Below are positions 1-7,270 of a stretch of 8,789 nt of DNA, piece after piece. The notes beneath the pieces are model-generated. The model ran no database searches. It saw only the letters and a list, made by a program, of their open reading frames with translations, and had not been told where the DNA came from. The translations under genes were made by a program, and so were the position numbers. This stretch comes from Bacteroidales bacterium (GTDB lineage Bacteria; Bacteroidota; Bacteroidia; Bacteroidales; JAADGE01). The DNA lies in assembly GCA_029932445.1 (NCBI GenBank), contig JAOZQB010000129.1, positions 1 to 8,789 on the forward strand. Direction: 5' to 3'. Each line of letters opens with the position of its first letter. Position 1 is the first letter of the stretch.

Positions 1-1
1 G

Positions 2-571
2 TACAAAGGTAAAAATTTTTCATATTACAGTCCCTTCAGTTATTACATTTTAGGTCGTTCTTATGTTCATTCAAAAGTATATCAGAGCATTACAGATGCC
101 TATCAATTATGTGAAAAGGATTGTCCCGGAATTAAATTTCGATATATGGAATGTTCGAAAAGAAAAGGCGGAAAAATGTTTCCTCATATTACACATAAAA
201 ACGGGCTGAGTGTGGATTTTATGACACCCTTAAAAAGGAACGAAAAACAATATAAAGGTTTTGACAGAATTGGTATTTGGCGCTATTTAATGAATTTTGA
301 TGCACACGGAAAAGCAAAAATAAATAAAAAAGTGTCAATTGATTTTAACCTTATGGCAAAACATATTATCAATCTGGAGAAATCAGCAAGAAAAAACGGC
401 TTGCGAATTAAAAAGGTTATTTTTAAGATAAATTTAAAAGACGATTTATTTAGAACAAAATACGGACAAAAACTAAAACGAATGAATATTTATTTTGCTC
501 GAAATTTACCGGAACGAATTAATAAGCTTCACGATGACCACTATCATATTGATTTTGAAATCTTAAAATAA
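2..571 (+). CDS. MepA-like (M74/LAS-fold) murein endopeptidase, 5'-truncated by window edge
   Basis: The reading frame is open from base 2 to the stop TAA at 569-571, so the gene starts upstream of the window; the ATG at 146 is internal because homology-like sequence (GRSYVHSKVYQSITDAYQ) precedes it. The family is suggested by the LAS zinc-site pattern: THKNGLSVD gives H-x6-D and matches the SHQTGLDVD motif of penicillin-insensitive murein endopeptidase MepA. The C-terminal HDDHYHIDFEI matches the HDDHFHVRL of MepA, supplying the third zinc ligand and the catalytic histidine. Enzymes of this family cut peptide cross-links in peptidoglycan in the periplasm. Any signal peptide would lie outside the window. 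The methyltransferase gene begins 27 bases downstream on the same strand and shows no clear promoter of its own, so the two may be co-transcribed. The family call is good; cross-link specificity is inferred only. Confidence 0.75.
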   Translation, partial: YKGKNFSYYSPFSYYILGRSYVHSKVYQSITDAYQLCEKDCPGIKFRYMECSKRKGGKMFPHITHKNGLSVDFMTPLKRNEKQYKGFDRIGIWRYLMNFDAHGKAKINKKVSIDFNLMAKHIINLEKSARKNGLRIKKVIFKINLKDDLFRTKYGQKLKRMNIYFARNLPERINKLHDDHYHIDFEILK

Positions 572-598
572 GATCTTGATTATAAAGAAATAATAATA

Positions 599-1795
599 AT
601 GCAAACATATTCCGACATAAAAAAGAAACTGAACTTAAATGTTTTAAAAGAAAAAGACGAAGGAGCAGCATATTTTACGCATTTTCTTTACAATCAAAAA
701 TCAAATCTTTCAAAATATTTTAAAGAAGAAGCTGAGCTGTTTTGGGAAAATAAGACACAAGAAAAAATTTCAAAAACATTAAATTTTAAGCAAGATGTCC
801 CGTTTCCGGAACCTAAAAATCCGAAATTTACCTTTATCGACCTTTTTGCCGGTGTCGGAGGTTTTAGAATTGCAATGCAAAATCTCGGCGGAAAATGTGT
901 TTTTTCTTCCGAAATTGACAAATTTGCAAAAAAAACTTATGAGCATAACTTCGGGGAAGTACCCTTCGGAGACATCACAAAAATAAATGAAAAAAAAGTA
1001 CCCGAACACGATGTTTTATGTGCCGGGTTTCCGTGTCAGGCATTCTCAATTGCCGGAAAACGCAAAGGTTTTAAAGATGAAACACGAGGGACTTTATTTT
1101 ATGATATTGCCCGAATTATTAAAGAAAAACAACCCAAAGCATTTTTTCTGGAAAACGTCAAAGGGCTTACCAATCACGATAAAGGCAGAACCTTAAAAAC
1201 AATTTTGAAAGTTTTAAGAGACGATTTAAATTATTTTGTCCCCGATCCGAAAGTGATGAATGCCAAAGATTTCGGTGTGCCGCAAAAAAGAGAACGTATA
1301 TTTATTATCGGTTTCAGAAAAGATTTGGGAATTGAAAATTTTGAATATCCGAAGCCCTTAAAGAAAAAAGTTGTGTTTGCAGACATAAAAGAGAATAATG
1401 AAGTTTCCGTTAAATATTATTTGTCAGATACCTATAAAAAATCATTAATCGAACATAAAAAAAGACATGCCGACAAAGGTAACGGTTTCGGTTATGAAAT
1501 TATCAAAGATAATGAATGTGCCAATGCCGTTGTGGTCGGGGGAATGGGTAGAGAACGAAACATTGTGATTGATTGCAGGTTAAAGGATTTTACACCGATT
1601 ACAAAAATAAAAGGACATGTCAATAAAGACTATTGGAGAAGGATGACACCCAGAGAATATGCACGATTACAAGGGTTCCCGGATAATTATGACATTCCGG
1701 TTTCCGATGCACAAGCATTCAAGCAGTTCGGTAATTCAGTTGCTGTTCCGGCAATTCAGGCAACGGCCGAAAAACTTATTGAAAAAATCACATAA
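599..1795 (+). CDS. DNA (cytosine-5) methyltransferase, M.HpaII-like (probable CCGG specificity)
   Basis: This 398-residue protein transfers a methyl group from S-adenosylmethionine to C5 of cytosine in DNA. The motifs run in the standard C5-MTase order: motif I DLFAGVGG (81-88), motif IV GFPCQ with catalytic Cys146, motif VI ENV (185-187), motif VIII QKRER (229-233), a target-recognition region at about 250-345, and motif X QFGNSVAVPA (376-385). The segments KGNGFGYEII, VVGGMGRERN and DFTPITKIKG, and most of the catalytic domain, match my memory of M.HpaII, so CCGG is the likely target; this comes from recall, not alignment. Relative to M.HpaII it carries a longer N-terminus (about 75 residues before motif I). 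No restriction endonuclease gene lies on either side within the window, which suggests an orphan enzyme, though the upstream side is cut off beyond the preceding gene. The start ATG follows an A-rich stretch, typical for this phylum. Confidence 0.93.
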   Translation: MQTYSDIKKKLNLNVLKEKDEGAAYFTHFLYNQKSNLSKYFKEEAELFWENKTQEKISKTLNFKQDVPFPEPKNPKFTFIDLFAGVGGFRIAMQNLGGKCVFSSEIDKFAKKTYEHNFGEVPFGDITKINEKKVPEHDVLCAGFPCQAFSIAGKRKGFKDETRGTLFYDIARIIKEKQPKAFFLENVKGLTNHDKGRTLKTILKVLRDDLNYFVPDPKVMNAKDFGVPQKRERIFIIGFRKDLGIENFEYPKPLKKKVVFADIKENNEVSVKYYLSDTYKKSLIEHKKRHADKGNGFGYEIIKDNECANAVVVGGMGRERNIVIDCRLKDFTPITKIKGHVNKDYWRRMTPREYARLQGFPDNYDIPVSDAQAFKQFGNSVAVPAIQATAEKLIEKIT

Positions 1796-1808
1796 ATTCT
1801 TAAATTTG
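1779..1808 (+). promoter_or_regulatory. Bacteroidota-type promoter for the DUF58 gene
   Basis: TTG at 1779-1781 is followed after 19 bases by TAAATTTG at 1801-1808, a full match to the TAnnTTTG -7 element with a TTG-type -33 element. The -33 box lies inside the last codons of the methyltransferase gene. Transcription would begin near 1814, leaving a leader of under 30 bases before the ATG at 1842. The call rests on the motif alone. Confidence 0.5.
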
Positions 1809-1841
1809 GGTTTTGCAAAGAACAAAACGTAATTTTATTTA

Positions 1842-3179
1842 ATGAAAAATTTCCTAAAATCCCTATATCTCACAAATCGCCTGTTTTATGCGGCAGGTGT
1901 CATTATCGTGTTTTTTGTAATCGGTTATTACATTCCCGTTTTATATGCATTTGGGAAAGCATTATTGATTGCTCTCGTTGCAATTATTATTATTGATATT
2001 TTATTGTTGTATAATTCTTCCGAATTTAAAATAAAAGCCGAAAGATTGCTTCCGACAAAACTTTCAAACGGTGATGATAACAATATACAAATTTTCATTA
2101 AAAACAATTACAAATTTCCTGTTCATATAGAAATTATTGACGAAATACCCTTTCAATTTCAAAAACGCGATTTCCTGATAAAACGAAAATTACAAGCAGG
2201 ACAGGAAATTTCATTAAACTATTTATTGCGTCCCGTGAAACGCGGTGAATACGATTTCGGCAATTTAAATGTCTATGTGTCAAACACTTTAGGCATTATT
2301 AAACGCCGATTTACCTATAACAAGGGAGCAAAAGTTCCGGTATATCCGTCCTTTATTCAAATGCGCAAATACGAATTGAAAGCAATTTCAAATAACTTGA
2401 GCGATTACGGCATTAAAAAAATTCGTAAAATCAGTAATAATCGTGAATTTGAGCAAATAAAAACCTATGTGTCGGGCGATGATTTCAGAACGGTAAATTG
2501 GAAAGCAACAGCTCGAAAAAGCCGGTTGATGGTCAATCAATATCAGGACGAAAAAGCACAGCGTGTTTACAGCATTATTGATATGGGCAGAAGTATGAAA
2601 ATGCCGTTTAACGGTATGTCTTTACTCGATTATGCGATTAATGCATCTTTGGTAATTTCAAATATTGCCCTTAAAAAACACGACAAAGCCGGGCTTATAA
2701 CTTTTTCAAAAGACATTCATTCAATGGTTCCGGCAGATCGAAAAAACAATCAAATTCGTAAAATTTCGGATGTGTTATACAAACAAGAAACGAATTACGA
2801 AGAAGCAAATTTTGAATTACTGTATGCTACGGTAAAACGGAAAGTATCGCAAAGAAGTCTGCTGTTGATTTATACAAATTTTGAGGGTTTTGTTTCTTTG
2901 GAACGACAACTCAAATATTTTAAGCAACTTGCTAAAAGCCATCTTGTTGTGCTAATCTTTTTTCAAAATTCGGAACTAAACGAATTAATTGCCGGCAAGC
3001 CCGAAACAAGTTTGGATATCTATAATAAAACCATTGCCGAAAAGTTTCAATTCGAAAAAGTATTGATTACGAAAGAATTAAAAAAACACGGTATTCATTC
3101 CGTTTTAACCGAACCGCAAAACCTTACGGTTGAAACAATCAATAAATATTTGGAATTAAAAGCAAGAGCTCTTATCTAA
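1842..3179 (+). CDS. DUF58 family membrane-anchored protein with vWA-like domain
   Basis: This 445-residue protein has two hydrophobic membrane segments near the N-terminus (about 13-32 and 34-57), then a beta-rich region (about 60-170) and a C-terminal DUF58/von Willebrand A-like domain. The DUF58 signature is GDDFRTVNWKATAR (212-225). The region where a metal-binding MIDAS motif (DxSxS) would sit reads IIDMGRSM (245-252), so the first serine of the motif is a glycine. Family members usually sit beside a MoxR AAA+ ATPase and are thought to act with it in chaperone-like assembly at the envelope. No MoxR gene or other vWA gene is visible here, so this copy stands alone within the window. It lies 46 bases after the methyltransferase gene and has a plausible promoter of its own, so the two need not be functionally linked. 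Its biochemical role is unknown. Confidence 0.85.
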   Translation: MKNFLKSLYLTNRLFYAAGVIIVFFVIGYYIPVLYAFGKALLIALVAIIIIDILLLYNSSEFKIKAERLLPTKLSNGDDNNIQIFIKNNYKFPVHIEIIDEIPFQFQKRDFLIKRKLQAGQEISLNYLLRPVKRGEYDFGNLNVYVSNTLGIIKRRFTYNKGAKVPVYPSFIQMRKYELKAISNNLSDYGIKKIRKISNNREFEQIKTYVSGDDFRTVNWKATARKSRLMVNQYQDEKAQRVYSIIDMGRSMKMPFNGMSLLDYAINASLVISNIALKKHDKAGLITFSKDIHSMVPADRKNNQIRKISDVLYKQETNYEEANFELLYATVKRKVSQRSLLLIYTNFEGFVSLERQLKYFKQLAKSHLVVLIFFQNSELNELIAGKPETSLDIYNKTIAEKFQFEKVLITKELKKHGIHSVLTEPQNLTVETINKYLELKARALI

Positions 3180-3664
3180 ACTGCATTTTTAATTTAGAAT
3201 ATTTCAGGAAACAGAAAACTTATACAAATAATTTTCAAGTTGCCGGAATGACATAAAAGAAATTTTGTAGTTTTTCAAGCGAAACGGAACGTAAAAATAA
3301 AAGCTGTTTGAACGACCGGAGTTTACGAAGGGAGAGAGTTCTTTTATTTTAGTGAAGTGAAGTGTAGAAAACAAGAAATTTATTTTCAGTCTTGAGTTTT
3401 TGTTACTTTTGTGTCAAGACAAAAGTAAAAAAATTAACAAACTAATTATCCCATATAATAATATTATCAAGTAAAAACGGGGTAATAAATAAAAAAAATG
3501 TCGTCTCACAATTTTAATAACAGCAGAATTGTATTTCCTGAAAGTCCCTATTTAAGCTGTAATAATTTTCAAGAAAACCATTTAAACATTTAACATTCAC
3601 CTTTTTACTTTCAACTATAAAAAATTACTTTCGTGAGGGCTTCGCCGTTCATAAATTTTTTGGC
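3180..3664. other. Non-coding gap between DUF58 and RHH genes
   Basis: This stretch of 485 bases lies between two genes that face each other. It holds no convincing gene. The only small frame beginning in a plausible context is 31 codons at 3498-3593, with no recognisable features. A repeat-like block is described separately at about 3258-3428. The rest is AT-rich, with no clear terminator for either flanking gene; the weak GGCTTCGCC hairpin near 3634 has only three base pairs. Confidence 0.6.
3258..3428 (+). repeat. Candidate interspersed non-coding repeat element ending in a 10-bp inverted repeat
   Basis: The block is richer in G and C than its surroundings and ends in a perfect inverted repeat, TTACTTTTGT (3403-3412) and ACAAAAGTAA (3419-3428), with a 6-base spacer GTCAAG. 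Reading through it in one frame gives fragments such as EVKCRKQEIYFQS, a stop, then VFVTFVSRQK. I recall such strings from spurious ORFs scattered in many Bacteroidota genomes, which would mark a dispersed non-coding repeat. The recall is unverified, no second copy lies in this window, and the left boundary is a guess. Confidence 0.4.
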
Positions 3665-3883
3665 TTAGGCTTCCGACGAATTTTCCGGATTATCAAATAA
3701 GGACGGATAATCACGATCAAAGCGTCCCAAAATCTCAGTCATAACCGTTTCTCTGATAAAACGTGATTTATTCGTTATTTTATATTTTTTGCAGTATTTT
3801 TCAAACGCTTCAAGTTCCAAATCATTAAATAAAAATTGGACGGTATTTGTACGTTTGAGTTTATCTTTTTTATGTATGGACAT
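3665..3883 (-). CDS. Small ribbon-helix-helix-type protein
   Basis: This 72-residue protein has a charged N-terminal tail (MSIHKKDKLKRTN), a short strand TVQFLF, a helix DLELEAFEKYCKKYKI, a turn TNKS and a second helix RFIRETVMTEILGRF. That order matches the ribbon-helix-helix (Arc/MetJ/CopG) fold, in which the strands of a dimer insert into the DNA major groove. The C-terminal tail (DRDYPSLFDNPENSSEA) is acidic. Similar short proteins are, to my recollection, widespread in Bacteroidota. A promoter lies just upstream (3909-3942). No toxin gene is adjacent, so an antitoxin role is not supported; a transcriptional regulator is the simplest reading. Target and function are unknown. Confidence 0.75.
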   Translation of the reverse strand: MSIHKKDKLKRTNTVQFLFNDLELEAFEKYCKKYKITNKSRFIRETVMTEILGRFDRDYPSLFDNPENSSEA

Positions 3884-3908
3884 TTCTGAAATTCAAAAAT
3901 TTACCGTG

Positions 3909-3942
3909 CAAATGTAAAAACTTTTCATTTACAAAACAAAAA
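3909..3942 (-). promoter_or_regulatory. Promoter of the RHH gene, overlapping the dcp terminator tract
   Basis: On the minus strand TTTTTG (3942-3937) is followed after exactly 20 bases by TACATTTG (3916-3909), a full match to the Bacteroidota -33/-7 pattern. The predicted start of transcription is near 3903, about 20 bases before the ATG. The -33 box shares bases with the stem foot and T-run of the preceding terminator. Confidence 0.6.
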
Positions 3943-3966
3943 GACCGGGCATAACACCCGGCCTTT
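3936..3966 (-). terminator. Rho-independent terminator of dcp
   Basis: On the minus strand, AAAGGCCGGG (3966-3957) pairs with CCCGGTCTTT (3949-3940) across a 7-base loop. This gives a 10-bp stem with a single G-T wobble, followed by a T-rich run. It lies 27 bases after the dcp stop codon, in the right place and orientation. Confidence 0.8.
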
Positions 3967-3993
3967 AATCTACTTAACAAACCACATTTTTAT

Positions 3994-6114
3994 TTATTCA
4001 CTAAATCCGAGCCTTTTCAGCAAGGCATCAGGGGTCGGTTTCTTACCTCTGAATTTTATATATAAGTTCATCGGCTCATCTGTTCCGCCTTTTGATAAAA
4101 TATTATTCCTGAAAGATGTTGCCACGTCTTTATTAAAAATATCTCCTGTTTCTTTATATGCAGCAAATGCATCAGCATCCAAAACAGCTGCCCATTGATA
4201 TCCGTAGTATCCGGAAGAATATCCGCCGCTGAAAATATGTGCAAAATTCGTGCTTCTGTATCGGAATTCAATTTCAGGAATTAAGCCGATTTTTTTTGCA
4301 ACTTCATTTTCAAATTTATCCACGTCTAAGCTGTCTTGTTTTTCGCTTATTGTATGCCAATACATATCTAAAAATGCAGCTGCCGTATATTCAACGGTTA
4401 TAAACCCTTGATTAAAATGTCTGCTGTTTTTAATTTTTTCGATTAATGCAGCCGGAATAACGTCTCCGGTTTCATAATGTTTTGCATATAACTTAAGTAA
4501 TTCGGGTTCCGAAGCCCAATTTTCCATCACTTGTGACGGTAATTCAACAAAATCACGAGCAACAGACGTTCCCGACAAAGTATTGTATGTACATTCTGAT
4601 AACAATCCGTGCAAAGCATGTCCGAATTCATGAAACATTGTTTCAACTTCTTCAAAACTTAATAAAGCCGGTTTATCTCCGGTGGGTTTTGAAAAGTTTG
4701 TCACATTCATGACTATCGGTTTAACGTCTTTTTCATTTATGTGCGATTGTTTCGTAAAGCTTGTCATCCAAGCTCCGCCTCTTTTGCTTTCGCGCGGAAA
4801 ATAATCGGCATAATAAATTCCGATATGGCTTCCGTTGGCATCTTTTACCTCAAATACCAATGCATCTTTATGATAAACGGGGACATCTTTCAAAGGAGTA
4901 AAGGTAATACCGTATAACTTATTTGCCAGCAAGAACATACCTTTTCTAACATTTTCCAATTTGAAATACGGTCTTAATGCTTCTTCGTCCAAATCATAAC
5001 GTTCTTTTCTTATTTTTTCTGAATAATACCACCAGTCCCAGGGTTCAAGAGTGAAATTCCCGTCTTCCTTATTTATCATTGTTTGGATATCGGCAGCTTC
5101 TTGTTTTGCCGTCTTTAATGCCGGTTCCCAAACTTTATTCATTAATGCAAAAACATTTTCGGGTGTTTTCGCCATGTTTTTATCTAAAATAAAATCCGCA
5201 TGCGTTTTAAATCCGAGCATATGTGCTTTCTCAATACGAAGATTGACAATTTGTTTAATAATGTCTTTATTATCATTTTCATTGTTATTATCACCTCGAT
5301 TGATGTATGCTTTATAAATTTGTTCTCTTAAGGGTCTTTTTTCCGAATAAGTTAAAAACGGAATTAAACTCGGTTTTTGAAGGGTAAAAACCCATTTATC
5401 TTTGTATCCTTTTGCTTCGGCAGTTTCTTTTGCTCCCGAAATAACAGCATCGGGTAATCCGGCCAGATCGGCTTCATTATCAATAATTAATTCAAAAGCA
5501 TTGTTTTCATTCAATAAATTTTCACCGAATTTTAATGTCAACATCGACAGCTTTTTATTGATTTCTCTGAACCGTTCTTTTTGTGTTCCGCTTAAATTGG
5601 CTCCGCCTCTGACAAAATTTTCATACACTTTTTTCAAAAGCATTTTTTGTTCGGTATTCAAATTAAAATCAGCTTGTGTATCATAAACAGCTTTAACACG
5701 TTTGAACAAACCTTCATTTAAAGCAATATCATCACGATGCTGAGATAAAAGCGGAGAAACCTCTTTTGCAATTTGATTGATGCTGTCATTGGTATCGGCA
5801 CTTTTCAAATTAAAGAAAATATTACTGACCCGAGTAAGCAATTCTCCGCTGTTATCCAATGCAACCAAGGTGTTTTCAAAAGTCGGTTCTTCCGAATTGT
5901 TAACAATGGCATCAATTTCTTCTTTTTGAACTTTCACGGCATCTTTAAATGCCGGTAAATAATGTTTGTTCATTATTTTACTGAAAGGCGGAACTTCAAA
6001 AGGAGTGTCAAATTTATCGACTAACAAAGGATTATCGTTCATCGTTTTTTCTTTTTGATTACAGGCACTGAAAAATGTCAGAACCAATACGGAATACAAA
6101 ATTAGTTTTTTCAT
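3994..6114 (-). CDS. dcp: M3 family zinc metallopeptidase (peptidyl-dipeptidase Dcp type), lipoprotein
   Basis: This 706-residue enzyme of family M3A cleaves short peptides, in the Dcp type releasing dipeptides from the C-terminus. The zinc site is HEFGH (495-499) within MFHEFGHALHGLL, with the third ligand probably Glu524 in FVELPSQ, the same 29-residue spacing as in E. coli Dcp. The C-terminal FSGGYSSGYYGYQW matches the substrate-binding loop of the family. I chose the start at 6114 because it gives a lipoprotein signal peptide, MKKLILYSVLVLTFFSAC, with lipobox FSAC and lipidated Cys18. An ATG 28 codons further upstream (6198) would bury that signal. The protein should sit in the periplasm or outer envelope and degrade peptides for nutrition or turnover. 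Length is normal for the family. It is divergent from the phosphoesterase gene (123 bases between starts), and no consensus promoter was found in that gap. Confidence 0.92.
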   Translation of the reverse strand: MKKLILYSVLVLTFFSACNQKEKTMNDNPLLVDKFDTPFEVPPFSKIMNKHYLPAFKDAVKVQKEEIDAIVNNSEEPTFENTLVALDNSGELLTRVSNIFFNLKSADTNDSINQIAKEVSPLLSQHRDDIALNEGLFKRVKAVYDTQADFNLNTEQKMLLKKVYENFVRGGANLSGTQKERFREINKKLSMLTLKFGENLLNENNAFELIIDNEADLAGLPDAVISGAKETAEAKGYKDKWVFTLQKPSLIPFLTYSEKRPLREQIYKAYINRGDNNNENDNKDIIKQIVNLRIEKAHMLGFKTHADFILDKNMAKTPENVFALMNKVWEPALKTAKQEAADIQTMINKEDGNFTLEPWDWWYYSEKIRKERYDLDEEALRPYFKLENVRKGMFLLANKLYGITFTPLKDVPVYHKDALVFEVKDANGSHIGIYYADYFPRESKRGGAWMTSFTKQSHINEKDVKPIVMNVTNFSKPTGDKPALLSFEEVETMFHEFGHALHGLLSECTYNTLSGTSVARDFVELPSQVMENWASEPELLKLYAKHYETGDVIPAALIEKIKNSRHFNQGFITVEYTAAAFLDMYWHTISEKQDSLDVDKFENEVAKKIGLIPEIEFRYRSTNFAHIFSGGYSSGYYGYQWAAVLDADAFAAYKETGDIFNKDVATSFRNNILSKGGTDEPMNLYIKFRGKKPTPDALLKRLGFSE

Positions 6115-6237
6115 TTTTAAAATATTTTTTAATTTAGAAGTATCAAAATTGCGAAATGTTTTTAATATAAATATCGTTTTCAGACAAAATGCAGACAAAA
6201 ACGAACAAACGGCAATTTTTAATCAGAAATTTATAAA

Positions 6238-6924
6238 ATGGGCAGACGCTTGGTCATATCGGATATTCACGGTTGCAGCAAAACACTGACGGCTTTGCTT
6301 GAAAAAATAAATCTTTCCGAAGACGATACTTTATATTTTCTCGGTGATTACATTGACCGCGGTCCCGACAGCAGCGGTGTTTTGGATATCATTATTGATC
6401 TGCAAAAAACCTATTCCGCAATTTTCCCTTTAATGGGTAACCACGAATATCAAATGCTTCAAGCAGAAAAAGAATACGATGAGAAGTATTTTTATTTCTA
6501 TGTGAAACAACTTGCAAAAAGCAAAGATCTGTTAAACAAAAAAAGAAAACTCCGAAAAACATATCGGAAATTCATGGAGAGCTTGCCTTTTTTTATTGAA
6601 ACAGACGATTTTTTTATGGTCCATGCCGGTTTTGATTTTAAAAAGAAAAAGCCCTTTAAAGATATTGACGGTATTCTTAATATAAGAGGTTTTAAATACG
6701 ATAAAGAAAAGGCAAAAGGGAAAACAATTATCATCGGACACAATCCGACGGAATTTCATAAAATTGAAAAAAAAATCAAAAAAAATAAGAAAATCATTTA
6801 TCTCGACAACGGTTGCATTTACACAAAACCGCATAAATTATACGATTATACAAAACTCGGGAAACTCTGTTGTTATAATTTAGATACTCGGGAATTAATT
6901 TGCCGAAAGAATATTGATGTTTGA
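6238..6924 (+). CDS. PPP-type metallophosphoesterase (serine/threonine phosphatase-like)
   Basis: This 228-residue protein has the full set of calcineurin-like motifs in order: DIHG (9-12), GDYIDRGPDS (36-45), GNHE (67-70), HAG (129-131) and GHNP (167-170), with LDNGC near the C-terminus. These supply the ligands of a two-metal centre that hydrolyses phosphoesters. The motif set fits bacterial PPP phosphatases such as PrpA/PphA and phage lambda phosphatase; a dinucleoside-tetraphosphatase (ApaH-like) role is an alternative. The segment between GNHE and HAG is very lysine-rich and the whole protein appears basic. There is no signal peptide, so it is cytoplasmic. It is a single-gene unit; the miniature element inserted 24 bases after its stop may have altered how its transcript ends. 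The substrate is unknown. Confidence 0.88.
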   Translation: MGRRLVISDIHGCSKTLTALLEKINLSEDDTLYFLGDYIDRGPDSSGVLDIIIDLQKTYSAIFPLMGNHEYQMLQAEKEYDEKYFYFYVKQLAKSKDLLNKKRKLRKTYRKFMESLPFFIETDDFFMVHAGFDFKKKKPFKDIDGILNIRGFKYDKEKAKGKTIIIGHNPTEFHKIEKKIKKNKKIIYLDNGCIYTKPHKLYDYTKLGKLCCYNLDTRELICRKNIDV

Positions 6925-6940
6925 TAAACTTTCTGATAAA

Positions 6941-6948
6941 AACTTTCC
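6941..6948. repeat. Target-site duplication, left copy (AACTTTCC)
   Basis: AACTTTCC directly abuts the first base of the left terminal inverted repeat and is identical to the copy at 7271-7278 that abuts the right one. Confidence 0.8.
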
Positions 6949-7008
6949 GGGTCTATGTTGTTTGTAACGGGTAACTAAATATCTAAAATACAATTAAAAA
7001 AGAATAAA

Positions 7009-7150
7009 GTAATAAGGTTTTTATTTTTCAACATTATTTCTACTAAGGTTAAAATAATATATAAGGTTTTATTTGTTGTCTTATAAACCTTATTTACAGT
7101 TTTTTAACCTTAACAGAAAAAGATTTACTCGGTTTTCAAAACCTTATTAC
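7009..7150. repeat. Nested inverted repeats with repeated TAAGGTT core inside the MITE
   Basis: Three pairs of arms are concentric. 7009-7021 pairs perfectly with 7138-7150 (13 bp), 7044-7054 with 7102-7112 (11 bp), and 7061-7069 with 7085-7093 (9 bp). Their centres fall within about three bases of each other, near 7078. A transcript or single strand could fold into one long interrupted hairpin. Each arm contains TAAGGTT or its complement AACCTTA; exact copies start at 7013, 7044, 7062, 7086, 7106, 7140 and, outside the hairpin, 7204. Confidence 0.75.
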
Positions 7151-7214
7151 CTTAATTAAGAAAAGGTATTTGTAAAATAATCAACCCGCTATATTTAACA
7201 TAGAACCTTATTAT

Positions 7215-7234
7215 TAAACCCTAATTGGGGTTTA
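7215..7234. repeat. Small hairpin inside the MITE
   Basis: TAAACCC (7215-7221) pairs with GGGTTTA (7228-7234) over a 6-base loop. It forms a side branch between the long hairpin and the terminal repeat and accounts for part of the asymmetry of the element. Confidence 0.55.
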
Positions 7235-7270
7235 TGAAATGTTTTTACCCGTTTAAATCAACATAGACCC

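Larger units (their letters stand above)
6949..7270. mobile_element. Non-autonomous miniature transposable element (MITE), 322 bp
   Basis: The left end GGGTCTATGTTG (6949-6960) is the exact reverse complement of the right end (7259-7270). The similarity continues inward: AACGGGTAA (6966-6974) mirrors TTACCCGTT (7245-7253) in the same register, so the terminal repeat is 26 bases long with 23 matching. Both ends are flanked by the identical 8-base direct repeat AACTTTCC, as expected of a transposition target duplication. There is no transposase or other coding frame inside, so the element must have been moved by an enzyme encoded elsewhere. The interior is AT-rich and made of nested inverted repeats. 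An 8-base duplication with GG-starting ends is compatible with several families, including ISL3; the parent family cannot be settled here. Confidence 0.8.

Noticed and set aside
560..574. Inverted repeat ATCTTA-AAA-TAAGAT over the stop codon of the first gene
   Set aside because: Six AT-rich pairs with a 3-base loop and no T-run; too weak to call a terminator.
3498..3593. 31-codon open frame starting ATGTCGTCTCAC after an A-rich stretch
   Set aside because: Too short, no recognisable motif, no clear promoter, and it lies in an AT-rich gap where such frames arise by chance.
5051..5317. Plus-strand open frames across the M3 peptidase and similar antisense frames elsewhere
   Set aside because: They lie antisense to well-supported conserved proteins and carry no motifs of their own.
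6115..6198. Upstream in-frame ATG that would lengthen the M3 peptidase to 734 residues
   Set aside because: It would place 28 residues ahead of a clear lipoprotein signal peptide with lipobox FSAC; the ATG at 6114 gives the standard arrangement.
6181..6200. Direct repeat CAGACAAAA at an 11-base period upstream of the phosphoesterase gene
   Set aside because: Only two short A-rich copies, with no promoter context to support a regulatory role.
7009..7210. CRISPR-like array suggested by seven TAAGGTT/AACCTTA copies
   Set aside because: The motif is only 7 bases, occurs in both orientations at irregular spacing, and no cas genes are present.
6949..7270. Retron msr/msd or other structured non-coding RNA
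   Set aside because: No reverse transcriptase is nearby, and the flanking 8-bp target duplication is better explained by a transposed element.
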